From: Terripilifer ovatus
GTDB taxonomy: Bacteria; Pseudomonadota; Alphaproteobacteria; Rhizobiales; Beijerinckiaceae
NCBI GenBank assembly: GCA_029222685.1
Contig: JARHVB010000003.1
Span: forward strand, 1-64,000
Reading direction: 5' to 3'
Length of the DNA stretch: 64,000 bases
Shown piece by piece: positions 16,487 to 25,319 of the stretch; positions within the stretch are counted from its first letter, which is position 1, and each line of letters starts with the position of its first letter. Both the position numbers and the translations under genes were made by a program. Under the pieces are notes generated by a model. It ran no database searches. It saw only the letters and a program-made list of their open reading frames with translations, and was not told where the DNA came from.

Positions 16487-16996
16487 ATGGAGAAGGCAAA
16501 AGACGATCCGGTGGATCTGGAAATCATCGTTCGCGATGAACCGGCCGGGCACAAGAGCGAGCTTCGCCTCTGGCTGCGCCTGCTGTCCACGGTCAACATG
16601 ATCACCCAGGAAATCCGCCAGAGGTTGCGCGCTGAATTTGCGATCACCTTGCCGCAGTTCGATCTTCTGGCCCAGCTCGACCGCGCGCGGGAGGGATTGC
16701 GCATGGGCGATCTCTCCAAACGCATGATGGTCTCGAACGGCAATGTCACCGGTCTGATCGAGCGGCTTGAGACGGACAAGCTGATCGTGCGGGATTTCGA
16801 TCCCGTCGACCGCAGGGTGATCGTGGCGAAACTGACGCCGCTGGGCATCGCGAAATTCCGCATCTATTCGAAGGCCCATGAAGGCTGGCTGGCAGATATG
16901 TTCGCGGATGTCGACCCGGTGACGGCAAAGGCGCTGATGAAACATATGGCGACGATGAAGGGGTCCGTGGCGGCGCATCTCACACGCGGTGCGTGA
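16487..16996 (+). CDS. MarR-family transcriptional regulator
   Basis: The 169-residue protein has the MarR winged helix: NMITQEIRQRLRAEFAITLPQFDLLAQL, then RMGDLSKRMMVSNGNVTGLIERLETDKLIVRDFDPVDRRVIVAKLTPLG. MarR repressors respond to small aromatic ligands, often CoA thioesters in aromatic degradation. The gene converges on the anthranilate operon that ends at 17048. A MarR gene accompanies the equivalent operon in Azoarcus evansii, so it probably represses that operon through the palindrome at 24244-24267. Direct control is inference. Confidence 0.9.
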   Translation: MEKAKDDPVDLEIIVRDEPAGHKSELRLWLRLLSTVNMITQEIRQRLRAEFAITLPQFDLLAQLDRAREGLRMGDLSKRMMVSNGNVTGLIERLETDKLIVRDFDPVDRRVIVAKLTPLGIAKFRIYSKAHEGWLADMFADVDPVTAKALMKHMATMKGSVAAHLTRGA

Positions 16997-17008
16997 CACT
17001 GCTCACCC

Positions 17009-17041
17009 TCATCCGACCCTCGCTGCGCAAGGGTCGGATGA
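17009..17041. terminator. 12-bp perfect stem between convergent genes, candidate bidirectional terminator
   Basis: TCATCCGACCCT (17009-17020) and AGGGTCGGATGA (17030-17041) form a perfect 12-bp stem with a nine-base loop. It occupies the 51-bp gap between the convergent MarR and CoA-ligase genes. No long T tract follows on either strand. It may act as a bidirectional terminator, or be a copy of a dispersed palindromic repeat. Confidence 0.55.
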
Positions 17042-17047
17042 AGGTCC

Positions 17048-18667
17048 TTAACTGCCCCGCGCGGCCATCTCACGCAACGCCGAACGCTGCAGCTTGCCCG
17101 TCGACGTCTTCGGCAGCTCGCTCACGAACACGATCGAACGCGGATATTTATAGGGCGATATCTCCGCCTTCACGTAATCCTGCAGGGTTCTGATCAATTC
17201 GCCGGACGGCTGATAGTCCTCCGCCAGCATGACATAGGCTTTGACGATGGCGCCGCGATCGGGATCCGGCGCGCCGACGACGCCGCATTCGCGAACGGCG
17301 GGATGCGCCAGCAGGGTTGCTTCCACCTCGGGGCCGGCGATGTTGTAGCCGGCGGAGACGATCATGTCGTCGGAGCGCGCCTGATAGTGATAGTAGCCGT
17401 CGCTGTCGCGCAGGTAGATATCCCCGGTGATGTTCCAGCCGTCGAGCACATAGGCGCGCTGGCGTTCGTCGGCGAGATAGCGACAGCCGGTGGGGCCGCG
17501 CACGGCGAGGCGACCGACCGAACCGTCGGGAACTTCCTCTCCGTCCGGACCGATGATCTTTGCCTCGTAGCCCGGCACCGGCAGGCCTGTGGCGCCGGGA
17601 CGCACATTCTCCTGCGTCGAGCCGATGAAGATGTGCAGCATTTCGGTCGAACCGATGCCCTCGGTGATCTTCAATCCCGTCGCCTTATGCCAGGCCTCGA
17701 AGGTCGGATGCGGCAGGGCCTCGCCGGCGGAAATGCAGCGGCGCAGGGAGGAAATATCGTACTTGCCGACATTGGCGAGCATGGCGCGATAGGCCGTCGG
17801 CGCGGTAAAAACGACAGTCGCCTTGAACGTCGCGATGCCTTGCAGCAGATCGTTCGGTGATGCCTTCTCCAGCAGGACGGTGGACGCACCGACGCGGAAC
17901 GGAAACAACACGAGGCCGCCAAGGCCGAAGGTGAAGGCCAGCGGCGGCGAGCCGATGAAGCGATCCTCGCGCGTCGGCCGCAGGAGATGGGCCGAATAGG
18001 TGTCGCAGATCGCCAGCAGATCGCGGTGAAAATGCATCGTGCCTTTGGGAATGCCGGTTGTGCCGGAGGTGAAGGCGATCAGGCAGACATCGTCGGCGGC
18101 GCTGTCGAAAGGCTCGAATATGTCCGATGCCTGCGCGGCCAGACGATCGAGATCATCGGCGTCGGTGCCGCCGAAAGCGACGATGTCGGCAAGGACCGGC
18201 ACATCGGCGCGCGCGGCCTCAAGCTCGGCGCGCAGTCGGTGATCGGTGATGGCGAAGCGGCATTGCGCCTTGTCGATGATCGCGACGAGTTCGCGGGTGC
18301 GCAGCAGCGGCATGGTGGCGACAGCGATGCCGCCGGCTTTCAGCACGGCCAGATAGGCGGCCACCATCATGGGATTGTTGGCCGAGCGCAGCAGCACGCG
18401 ATTGCCGGAGACCAGGCCGAATTGTTGTGTCAGCACATTGGCGATGCGGTTCACCTGGGCCGCAAGCTCTGCATAAGTCCAGATAACGCCGGGCGCCAGG
18501 ATGGCCACGCGGCCGGCATTCTCCTGCAAATTGCGATCGACCATCTCGACCGCCGCATTGAGACGATCGGGATAGTTCAACGCGTCAACCAGAAGGTCCG
18601 GACATTGCGCGGACGGCGGCAGATTGTCGGAAGCGAAACGATCCACAAGGAGGCTGCGGCTGGACAT
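17048..18667 (-). CDS. abmG: 2-aminobenzoate-CoA ligase (benzoate-CoA ligase family)
   Basis: The 539-residue AMP-forming ligase has the P-loop-like motif FTSGTTGIPKGTMH (199-212), the IGSTEMLHIF segment, and the catalytic C-terminal lysine Lys525 in PKTSTGKLQR. Length and the N-terminal region resemble benzoate/2-aminobenzoate-CoA ligases. It would convert anthranilate, ATP and CoA to 2-aminobenzoyl-CoA, the first step of the aerobic CoA-dependent pathway. It is the last gene of a six-gene operon whose first gene encodes a 2-aminobenzoyl-CoA monooxygenase/reductase-type fusion, which is the reason for choosing anthranilate over benzoate. The symbol follows the Azoarcus abm naming as I recall it. 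Confidence 0.85.
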   Translation of the reverse strand: MSSRSLLVDRFASDNLPPSAQCPDLLVDALNYPDRLNAAVEMVDRNLQENAGRVAILAPGVIWTYAELAAQVNRIANVLTQQFGLVSGNRVLLRSANNPMMVAAYLAVLKAGGIAVATMPLLRTRELVAIIDKAQCRFAITDHRLRAELEAARADVPVLADIVAFGGTDADDLDRLAAQASDIFEPFDSAADDVCLIAFTSGTTGIPKGTMHFHRDLLAICDTYSAHLLRPTREDRFIGSPPLAFTFGLGGLVLFPFRVGASTVLLEKASPNDLLQGIATFKATVVFTAPTAYRAMLANVGKYDISSLRRCISAGEALPHPTFEAWHKATGLKITEGIGSTEMLHIFIGSTQENVRPGATGLPVPGYEAKIIGPDGEEVPDGSVGRLAVRGPTGCRYLADERQRAYVLDGWNITGDIYLRDSDGYYHYQARSDDMIVSAGYNIAGPEVEATLLAHPAVRECGVVGAPDPDRGAIVKAYVMLAEDYQPSGELIRTLQDYVKAEISPYKYPRSIVFVSELPKTSTGKLQRSALREMAARGS

Positions 18668-18683
18668 CTTCTATGCCCTCTCG

Positions 18684-19079
18684 TTAGTCCGGGATGACGG
18701 CAATGGCCTGGATTTCGACCTTGGCGCGATCTTCCATCAGGGCGCTGACCTGCACCGCCGCCATGGCCGGATAATGCCTGCCGATGATGTCGCGATAGAC
18801 TTCACCGATCTCCTTGAGCCGCGCGAGATATTCCTTCTTGTCGGTGAAGTACCAGGTCATCGAGGTGATGTGCTGCGGACCGGCACCGCCCTCGGCGAGA
18901 ACGGTCAGCATGTTGCCCAGCGTCTGGCGCACCTGCTCAACGAGATCGTCGGTTTCGAACTGCGATTGATGGTTCCAGCCGATCTGGCCGCCGACAAAGA
19001 TGAAGCGGCCGCGCGCCGAAACGCCATTGGCATAGCCCGCAGGCTTCGCCCATGTTTCCGGTTGAAGAATGGTATGCAT
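18684..19079 (-). CDS. RidA/YjgF/YER057c family protein
   Basis: The 131-residue protein is in the RidA family: ILQPETWAKPAGYANGVSARGRFIFVGGQIGW, QVRQTLGNMLTVLAEGGAGPQHITSMTWYFTD and a C-terminal VEIQAIAVIPD. RidA proteins hydrolyse reactive enamines and imines. A YjgF-like gene is also part of the Azoarcus abm clusters, where deamination of the dearomatised amino-ring product to a ketone and ammonia would fit such an activity. I chose ATG 19079, with GGAG seven bases upstream, over an in-frame TTG at 19091. It is 16 bp upstream of the ligase gene. Confidence 0.88.
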   Translation of the reverse strand: MHTILQPETWAKPAGYANGVSARGRFIFVGGQIGWNHQSQFETDDLVEQVRQTLGNMLTVLAEGGAGPQHITSMTWYFTDKKEYLARLKEIGEVYRDIIGRHYPAMAAVQVSALMEDRAKVEIQAIAVIPD

Positions 19080-19104
19080 GCTGAACTCCAAAGCCTTTCG
19101 GCAA

Positions 19105-20271
19105 TCATTTTGCCGCGAGCAATTCCCGCGCGATTATGAGTTTCTGAACTTCGGTCGCGCCCTCGTAGATGCGCAAAGCCCGTATCTCGCGATAGAGTTT
19201 TTCGACCATCTCGCCGGAGCGCACACCGCGGCCGCCGAACATCTGCACGGCGCGGTCGATGACGCTCTGCGCCGTCTCGGTGGCGGTCATCTTCGCCATG
19301 GCGGCCTCGCGCGTCGTCGGCAGTTTCTGCACGTCGCGACGCCAGGCGGCGCGATAGGTCAGCATCGCCGCGGCATCGATGCCGGTCGCCATGTCGCCCA
19401 GCGCGCCCTGGGTCAGTTGCAGATCGGCAAGAGCGCCGCCGAACATCTTGCGCGTCTTCGCATGGGTCAGCGCCTCGTCGAGCGCACGGCGGGCAAAGCC
19501 GTTGGCGGCGGCGGCGACGGAAGCGCGAAAGATATCGAGCGTGCGCATGGCGACCTTGAAGCCCTCACCTGGCGCGCCGAGGCGGCGGGAGGCCGGAATG
19601 CGTGTGTTATCGAAGCGGATCGTCGCCAGAGGGTGCGGGGCGATGATGTCGATGCGCTCGGTGATCGAAAAGCCCGGATCGTCGGCGAAGACGACGAAGG
19701 CGGAAATGCCGCGCGTGCCCGGCGCTTCGCCGGTGCGCGCAAAGACGGTGTAGACATCGGCGATGCCGCCGTTGGAAATCCAGGTCTTCTCGCCGTCGAG
19801 CACATAGTGATCGCCGTCAACGCGGGCAGCGCAGGCCATAGCGCCGACATCCGAACCGGCGTCTTTCTCCGACAGGGCGAAGGCGGCCAGCCATTCGCCG
19901 GAACGTGCTTTCGGCAGCACGGCGGCACGCAAGTCCGGCGCGCCGGCAAGGCCGATGGCGCCGGTGCCGAGCCCCTGCATGGCGAAGGCGAAATCGGCAA
20001 GGCCATCGTGCCAGGCTAGGGTTTCGCGGGCGAGGCAGACGAGGCGCGAATCGATCGGCTTTTCGTCCGCGCCAATCGGGCCGACGGCAGCGGTCAACAG
20101 ACCGGCATCGCCGAGTGCGCGCACGAGGCTGCGACAGGCCTTGTCGACATCGTGATGATCGATTGACGCGATTGCACCCGACGCGGCGAAGACATCGACC
20201 CGCTCAGCATAGGCGCGATGCGAGGCATCGAAGAACGGCCAGTCGAGATGATCGCGCGTCGGGCCGGCCAT
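19105..20271 (-). CDS. Acyl-CoA dehydrogenase of the anthranilate operon
   Basis: This 388-residue flavoprotein has the acyl-CoA dehydrogenase three-domain layout: [28 protein letters not shown] with FAD contacts, [25 protein letters not shown], and the C-terminal helix with [42 protein letters not shown]. The last segment includes the YEGATE region that binds FAD. In the operon it would oxidise a CoA-bound cyclohexane or ring-opened intermediate to an enoyl-CoA. It starts one base after the stop of the enoyl-CoA hydratase gene, so coupling is expected. Confidence 0.9.
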   Translation of the reverse strand: MAGPTRDHLDWPFFDASHRAYAERVDVFAASGAIASIDHHDVDKACRSLVRALGDAGLLTAAVGPIGADEKPIDSRLVCLARETLAWHDGLADFAFAMQGLGTGAIGLAGAPDLRAAVLPKARSGEWLAAFALSEKDAGSDVGAMACAARVDGDHYVLDGEKTWISNGGIADVYTVFARTGEAPGTRGISAFVVFADDPGFSITERIDIIAPHPLATIRFDNTRIPASRRLGAPGEGFKVAMRTLDIFRASVAAAANGFARRALDEALTHAKTRKMFGGALADLQLTQGALGDMATGIDAAAMLTYRAAWRRDVQKLPTTREAAMAKMTATETAQSVIDRAVQMFGGRGVRSGEMVEKLYREIRALRIYEGATEVQKLIIARELLAAK

Positions 20272-20272
20272 G

Positions 20273-21121
20273 TCAGTCTCCCCCGAACACGGGCTTGCGC
20301 TTGGCGGCGAAGGCCTCGAAGGCGCGGCGGAAATCCTTCGAGCCCATGCAGATGGCCTGCGCCTGCGCTTCGGATTCGATCATCTCCTCAAGGCCCATGG
20401 CCCATTCCTGGTTCAGCATGGTCTTGGTCATGCCATGGGCGAACCATGGTCCATCGGCGAGCGAGCGGGCGAGTGCGATTGCGGAGGCCTCGATATCGGC
20501 TGCCGGCGACAGACTGTTGTAGAATCCCCAGGCATGGCCCTCGGCGGCACTCATGGCACGGCCGGTGAACAGAAGTTCGGCGGCGCGGCCCTGGCCGATG
20601 ATGCGCGGCAGAATTCCGCAGGCGCCCATATCGGCGCCGGCCAGCCCGACGCGGGTGAAGAGGAATGCCGTCTTTGCCTCCGGCGTCGCCATGCGCAGGT
20701 CCGACGCCATGGCGAGAATGGCGCCCGCCCCGGCGCAGATGCCATCGACCGCGGCGATGATCGGCTGCGGGCATCTGCGCATGGCCTTTACCACCTCGCC
20801 AGTCATGCGCGTGAAGGCGAGAAGATCGGGCATGGCCATGCGGGTCAGAGGCTCGATGATCTCGAAGACATCGCCGCCGGAGGAGAAATTGCCGCCGGCG
20901 CCGGTGAGTACGACCGCGCGGACATCGCCGGCATAGGCAAGGCCGCCGAACAGATCACGCAGCTCGGCATAGGAGTCGAAGGTCAGCGGGTTCTTTCGCT
21001 CGGGCCGGTTGAGCCGCAGCACGGCGACCCTGCCGTCTGCGCTCGGCTCCCAGAGAAAGTGCCGGGCCTGATAGGTGCGGAAGTCGCGAAGGCTGCTTCG
21101 CATGTTCGGGGTTTCGCTCAT
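20273..21121 (-). CDS. Enoyl-CoA hydratase/isomerase family protein
   Basis: The 282-residue crotonase-fold protein has the first oxyanion-hole region [17 protein letters not shown] and the second region [61 protein letters not shown]. The family hydrates or hydrolyses CoA-bound ring and chain intermediates. Within this operon it is expected to act on a CoA thioester formed after dearomatisation, for example in ring cleavage or hydration. The start overlaps the SDR stop by four bases. Confidence 0.9.
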   Translation of the reverse strand: MSETPNMRSSLRDFRTYQARHFLWEPSADGRVAVLRLNRPERKNPLTFDSYAELRDLFGGLAYAGDVRAVVLTGAGGNFSSGGDVFEIIEPLTRMAMPDLLAFTRMTGEVVKAMRRCPQPIIAAVDGICAGAGAILAMASDLRMATPEAKTAFLFTRVGLAGADMGACGILPRIIGQGRAAELLFTGRAMSAAEGHAWGFYNSLSPAADIEASAIALARSLADGPWFAHGMTKTMLNQEWAMGLEEMIESEAQAQAICMGSKDFRRAFEAFAAKRKPVFGGD

Positions 21122-21900
21122 CCTGTCATCACCTCGCCACCGGCGATCGCAATCGCCTGTCCGTTGATCGAAGACGCGCCCGGCGACGCGAGCCAGAGCA
21201 CCGTGTCGGCCACCTCCGCCGGCGTCACCAGACGGCCTTGCGGATTGGCCTTGCTCAACGCCGCGCGCGCCTCATCCTGGCTGCGTCCCGTTTTGGCGGT
21301 GATCGTGTCGACCGCGCCTTGCAGCAGAGGCGTGTCGGTGAAGCCGGGGCAGACCGCGTTGACGGTGACGCCCGATTTTGCCAGTTCGAGCGCCAGCGCG
21401 CGGGTGAGGCCGACCACGCCATGCTTGGCGGCGCAATAGGCCGCCACATAGGCGTAGCCGGCAAGGCCTGCGGTGGACGCGACATTGACGATGCGCGCGC
21501 CTGCGCCGGTGCCCAGAAGATCGGGCAGCACGGCCTGCGTCACCTTGAAGACGCCGGTGAGATCGACGTCCATGACATGGTTCCACATCTCGAGACTGGT
21601 CTGGGCGAAGGGCGCGCTCGGCGCTTCGCCGGCATTGTTGACCAGAATGGAGGCCGGACCGAAGCGGTCCCGTGCGGCCCGCAGCCCGCGTGCGATGGCC
21701 TGCTCATCGGTGACATCGAAGCCATCGACAACCAAACTCTCGGAGGCCAAACCAGCCGCGACGGCTTCAAGCGGCGCACGCCGCCGCCCCGCAAGGCTGA
21801 CTTTTGCGCCGGCGGCGGACAGTGCTCGCGCAATGGCGGCGCCGATGCCGCTGCCAGCACCTGTCACCAGCGCGTGACGCCCGGAAAGAACGGCGGTCAT
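21118..21900 (-). CDS. Short-chain dehydrogenase/reductase of the anthranilate operon
   Basis: The 260-residue SDR has the NAD(P) site [12 protein letters not shown] (about 14-25), the NNAG motif, the active-site Ser in [10 protein letters not shown], and Tyr/Lys in YCAAKHG. A 3-hydroxyacyl-CoA or cyclic hydroxy-acyl-CoA dehydrogenase role fits the operon. It overlaps the preceding abmA-like gene and the following hydratase gene by four bases each (ATGA), which is strong evidence for one transcript. Confidence 0.9.
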   Translation of the reverse strand: MTAVLSGRHALVTGAGSGIGAAIARALSAAGAKVSLAGRRRAPLEAVAAGLASESLVVDGFDVTDEQAIARGLRAARDRFGPASILVNNAGEAPSAPFAQTSLEMWNHVMDVDLTGVFKVTQAVLPDLLGTGAGARIVNVASTAGLAGYAYVAAYCAAKHGVVGLTRALALELAKSGVTVNAVCPGFTDTPLLQGAVDTITAKTGRSQDEARAALSKANPQGRLVTPAEVADTVLWLASPGASSINGQAIAIAGGEVMTG

Positions 21901-24209
21901 TTACCACCTGCCGCACGCATGAGATTGGTCTCGTATTGCGCCTTGCCGGAGAGATATTGCTTCGGCCAGGGGACGGTCTTGATGCCGATGCGCGCCGCCT
22001 CGTGCAAAGTCCAGGATGGGTCGGCGAGATGCGGACGCGCCAGGGCGCAGAGATCGGCGCGGCCCGCGGCGATGATCGAGTTGACGTGATCGGCCTCCGA
22101 GATGGCGCCGACGGCAATGGTCGAAATGTCGATCTCGTTACGGATCTTGTCGGAGAACGGCGTCTGATAGAGGCGGCCGTAAACCGGTTGGTCGTCTTCC
22201 CACACCTGCCCCGACGAGCAGTCGATGAGATCGGCGCCGGCATCCTTGAACAGGGCGGCGAAGATCGCCGCATCTTCCGGCGTGTTGCCGCCTTCGACCC
22301 AGTCGTGACAGGACAGGCGCACCGAGATCGGCTTGTCCTGCGGCCAGCTTGCGCGGACCGCGCGAAAAACCTCCAGTGGATAGCGGGCGCGGTTCTCATG
22401 CGAGCCGCCATATTCATCGCTGCGCCGATTGGTGAGCGGCGACAGGAAGCTCGAGAGCAGATAGCCGTGGGCGCAGTGCAGTTCGAGCCAGTCGGCGCCG
22501 GTCGCCGCGGCGCGCTTCGCTGCAGCGACGAAATCCGCCAGCACGCGGTCCATGTCGGCGCGGTCCATGGTCTTGGGGATCTGGCCGTCCTTTTTATAGG
22601 GCTGGGCCGAGGCGGAGATGAGTGGCCAGCCGCCGGTTTCGAGCGGCTGGTCGATACCTTCCCAGGCAAGTTTGGTCGCGCCCTTGGCGCCGGCATGGCC
22701 GAGCTGAATGCCGGCTTTCGCCTGCGAGTTGCCGTGAATGAAATCGACGATGCGTTTCCACGCTGCAGTCTGTTCGTCGTTCCAGAGGCCGAGGCAGCCT
22801 GGTGTGATGCGCGCGTCGGGTGAAACGCAGGTCATTTCGCCGAAGACGAGCCCTGCGCCGCCCATGGCGCGAGAGCCGAGATGCACGAGATGAAAATCGT
22901 CGGGACGCCCGTCTGTCGCGGAATACATGGCCATGGGCGAGACGACGACCCGGTTAGGAAGCGTGACGCCGCGTAAAGTGTAGGGCGTGAACATCGGCGG
23001 CGGGGCCGGCGCATTGCCGCCGATGGCGCAGCCGGCGCGATTGGCGAACCAGCGCTCGTAACCCTCCAGCCAGGTCTTGTCGCGCAGGCGCAAATTCTCG
23101 TGGCTGATGCGCTGGGAGCGCGTCAGCATGGAATAGAGAAACTGCTCCGGCGGCAGCGTATCGGCGTAGCGCCGGCCGACGACCTCGAACCATTCCATCG
23201 CATTGCGGGCGGCGTTCTGGATGCGCGCCACGTCGACGCGGCGGATCTCCTCGTAATCGTGCAGGACCTGCGCGATCCTGTCCTTGCGGTGGCCGTAGAG
23301 ATCGAACTGGCGCGCCAGTTCGATGGCATCATCGATAGCGAGCTTGGTGCCGGAGCCGATAGCGAAATGCGCCGTATGGGCGGCATCGCCCATCAGCACC
23401 ACATGGCTGTTGCCGTTGAAATGACTCCATTTGCCGCAGATCAGCCGATTGAAATTCAGCCAGGCCGAACCGCGCAGATGGCGCGCATTGGTCATCAGCG
23501 ATGCGCCTTCGAGCACTTCGGAGAACAGGTTCTGGCAGAAATCGATCGATCCCTGTTGGTCCATTGCACCGAGACCATGCTTCTCATAGGCCTTTTCCGT
23601 CGTCTCCACGATGAAGGTCGATGTCTGATCGTCGAACTTGTAGATATGCGCCTGGAACCAGCCGTGCCGCGTCTTGCGGAAATCAAAGGTGAAAGCGTCG
23701 AACAGCTTGTTGGTGCCGAGCCAGATGTAGCGGTTCGGGCGGACGACAAGATCGGGCTGAAAGACGTCCGCGTAGCGGTTGCGGATCTTCGAATTGAAGC
23801 CATCGGCCGCAACGATCAGGTCGGCACCGGGGAACTCGAGATCGGAACCGGCTTCGCGGTCGAACACCAGTTCGACGCCGAGTGCCTCACAGCGCCTCTG
23901 CAGGATGTTGAGCAGTTTCTTGCGGCCGATGCCGACGAAACCGTGGCCTGTGGTGCGCTGCCGCGTGCCCTTGAACAGCAGCTCGATGTCGTCCCAGTGG
24001 TTGAAGGAGGTCTCGATTTCAGTCGCCGTCTCGGCGTCCCAGGTCCGCATCGCCTCCATAGTCGCATCGGAAAACACCACGCCCCAGCCGAACGTGTCAT
24101 AGGGCCGGTTGCGCTCGACCACGGTGACGCTGTGGGCCGGATGCAGCTTCTTCATCAGCAGGCCGAAATAGAGACCTGCCGGCCCTCCTCCGATGCAGAC
24201 GATACGCAT
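21897..24209 (-). CDS. abmA: 2-aminobenzoyl-CoA monooxygenase/reductase-type bifunctional flavoenzyme
   Basis: This 770-residue fusion has an N-terminal FAD monooxygenase half ([18 protein letters not shown] at residues 3-20; [18 protein letters not shown] near 290) and a C-terminal old-yellow-enzyme half (from about residue 395: [26 protein letters not shown], then [33 protein letters not shown] and [14 protein letters not shown] text). That order and length match ACMR of Azoarcus evansii, which hydroxylates and then reduces 2-aminobenzoyl-CoA so that the ring loses aromaticity. A salicylyl-CoA 5-hydroxylase shares the architecture and is the main alternative. ATG 24209, with GGAG six bases upstream, was chosen. 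It is the first gene of the operon. Confidence 0.87.
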   Translation of the reverse strand: MRIVCIGGGPAGLYFGLLMKKLHPAHSVTVVERNRPYDTFGWGVVFSDATMEAMRTWDAETATEIETSFNHWDDIELLFKGTRQRTTGHGFVGIGRKKLLNILQRRCEALGVELVFDREAGSDLEFPGADLIVAADGFNSKIRNRYADVFQPDLVVRPNRYIWLGTNKLFDAFTFDFRKTRHGWFQAHIYKFDDQTSTFIVETTEKAYEKHGLGAMDQQGSIDFCQNLFSEVLEGASLMTNARHLRGSAWLNFNRLICGKWSHFNGNSHVVLMGDAAHTAHFAIGSGTKLAIDDAIELARQFDLYGHRKDRIAQVLHDYEEIRRVDVARIQNAARNAMEWFEVVGRRYADTLPPEQFLYSMLTRSQRISHENLRLRDKTWLEGYERWFANRAGCAIGGNAPAPPPMFTPYTLRGVTLPNRVVVSPMAMYSATDGRPDDFHLVHLGSRAMGGAGLVFGEMTCVSPDARITPGCLGLWNDEQTAAWKRIVDFIHGNSQAKAGIQLGHAGAKGATKLAWEGIDQPLETGGWPLISASAQPYKKDGQIPKTMDRADMDRVLADFVAAAKRAAATGADWLELHCAHGYLLSSFLSPLTNRRSDEYGGSHENRARYPLEVFRAVRASWPQDKPISVRLSCHDWVEGGNTPEDAAIFAALFKDAGADLIDCSSGQVWEDDQPVYGRLYQTPFSDKIRNEIDISTIAVGAISEADHVNSIIAAGRADLCALARPHLADPSWTLHEAARIGIKTVPWPKQYLSGKAQYETNLMRAAGGK

Positions 24210-24243
24210 GAAGACTCCGTGCCGTGCCTGGCCCTCAGTTGAG

Positions 24244-24267
24244 ATATATTTTATATTTAAAATATAT
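24244..24267. promoter_or_regulatory. Perfect 10-bp inverted repeat in front of the anthranilate operon, candidate MarR operator
   Basis: ATATATTTTA (24244-24253) and TAAAATATAT (24258-24267) are perfect inverted repeats around a 4-base spacer. The centre lies about 46 bp upstream of the abmA-like start, in an AT-rich island in otherwise GC-rich sequence. Size and symmetry suit a MarR dimer, and the position suits promoter blockage. The gene diverging to the right may share the site. Confidence 0.65.
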
Positions 24268-24346
24268 TTGCCCGCGGGATTGTCAAGGCTTTCCATTCAG
24301 GGCGGCCAGCCGCTATCTTCCGGCCAGACAGACGGGACAAATCGAT

Positions 24347-25162
24347 TTGAAACCGACCGGCCGGCTCGCCAAGACGCGCAGGCGTGCGTTGCTTAGCCTC
24401 GGCACGATCTTCGCGATCTATCTCCTGCTTGCCTATATCCTGCTGCCGCTCGCCTGGACGCATCATGAGCATCAGCCCGGCCTCGCCGACCGGCCGATGG
24501 TGACGCGCACGGCGCAGGGCATTCCAGGCGATCCGCTCAACATCGGCCTTATCGGCGACCACGAGGACGTCATCCGCGCCATGCATGCGGCCGGCTGGTA
24601 TCCGGCCGATCCGATCACGCTCAAAACAAGCGTCGAGATCGTCGGCAGCGTGCTGCTCGACCGGCCCTATCGCACCGCGCCGGTGAGCTCGCTCTACTAT
24701 GACGGCCGCCGCGAAGACCTGGCGTTCGAACTGCCCGCCGGCGGCAATGCGAAACAGCGTCACCATGTTCGCTTCTGGAAGGTCATCGACAGCGGTGCCG
24801 AGGGGCGGCCGGTCTGGCTCGGTTCCGCTACCTATGATCGCAGCGTCGGCATCAGCAGCTATACCGGCCAGGTGACCCATGACATCGCACCCGACATCGA
24901 CGCCGAGCGCGATTTTCTCAGCCAGGCCCTACAGACCGCCCGCATGGTGGAGACGATCTATCAGGTGTCGGGCGTTGCACCGACCTTGAACGGGCGCAAC
25001 GGCGAAGGATCGCGCTATCAGACCGATGGCGAGATCGGCATGCTGGTTCTGGTCGCAGCCGGCAAGCCGCGAACCACGCCGCCGCAAGTGCTCGATTCTC
25101 CGGCCTTGGTGGAGGCCAAGGACGCAGCCTGGCAGGCGATCAAGAACGCAATCGGGCCGTGA
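24347..25162 (+). CDS. Membrane-anchored LssY C-terminal domain protein
   Basis: About 271 residues. One hydrophobic segment near the N-terminus (LLSLGTIFAIYLLLAYILLPLAW) is followed by an LssY_C-type domain: GLIGDHEDVIRAMHAAGWYPADPITLKTS, RTAPVSSLYYDGRREDLAFELP, RHHVRFWKV, and WLGSATYDRSVGI. The domain was named after the C-terminus of Legionella LssY. It is often fused to PAP2 phosphatases, but here it stands alone. Its biochemical role is unknown to me. The start is uncertain: TTG 24347 gives a normal membrane-anchor N-terminus, and a GTG at 24224 would read through the operator region. It is divergent from the anthranilate operon. Confidence 0.65.
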   Translation: MKPTGRLAKTRRRALLSLGTIFAIYLLLAYILLPLAWTHHEHQPGLADRPMVTRTAQGIPGDPLNIGLIGDHEDVIRAMHAAGWYPADPITLKTSVEIVGSVLLDRPYRTAPVSSLYYDGRREDLAFELPAGGNAKQRHHVRFWKVIDSGAEGRPVWLGSATYDRSVGISSYTGQVTHDIAPDIDAERDFLSQALQTARMVETIYQVSGVAPTLNGRNGEGSRYQTDGEIGMLVLVAAGKPRTTPPQVLDSPALVEAKDAAWQAIKNAIGP

Positions 25163-25259
25163 GCACGAGACATCCAGAGCATTTCCGCGTGAGAATCCGT
25201 CAAAACAGAAGGCTGGCGCGACCCGCAAAATCTCTCCCCCTTTCCTCCCCGTCTGCAGG

Positions 25260-25289
25260 TTGACTATAAATAGACGAATAGTCTATTAT
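25260..25289 (+). promoter_or_regulatory. Promoter of the MFS gene with embedded inverted-repeat operator
   Basis: TTGACT (25260-25265) and TATTAT (25284-25289) are separated by 18 bases, a sigma-70-like promoter. Inside and over the -10 box lies AATAGAC-N5-GTCTATT (25269-25287), a perfect 7-bp inverted repeat. Extended to 25289 it matches 19 of 21 bases of a site at 29387-29407 on the other strand. The TetR product of 26769 is the obvious candidate to bind both. Confidence 0.65.
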
Positions 25290-25319
25290 GAATTCCAATA
25301 TTGAGGGACGGGGGGAATC

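Noticed and set aside
17048..24209. Benzoyl-CoA (box) or phenylacetyl-CoA (paa) pathway
   Set aside because: No boxABC or paaABCDE-type oxygenase subunits are present. The bifunctional FAD/OYE fusion fits 2-aminobenzoyl-CoA instead.
25172..25200. AGAGCATTTCCGCGTG-like stretch as another copy of the 36476-36521 repeat
   Set aside because: Only the first arm is similar. The second arm and the inner sequence are missing, so I did not call it a repeat copy.
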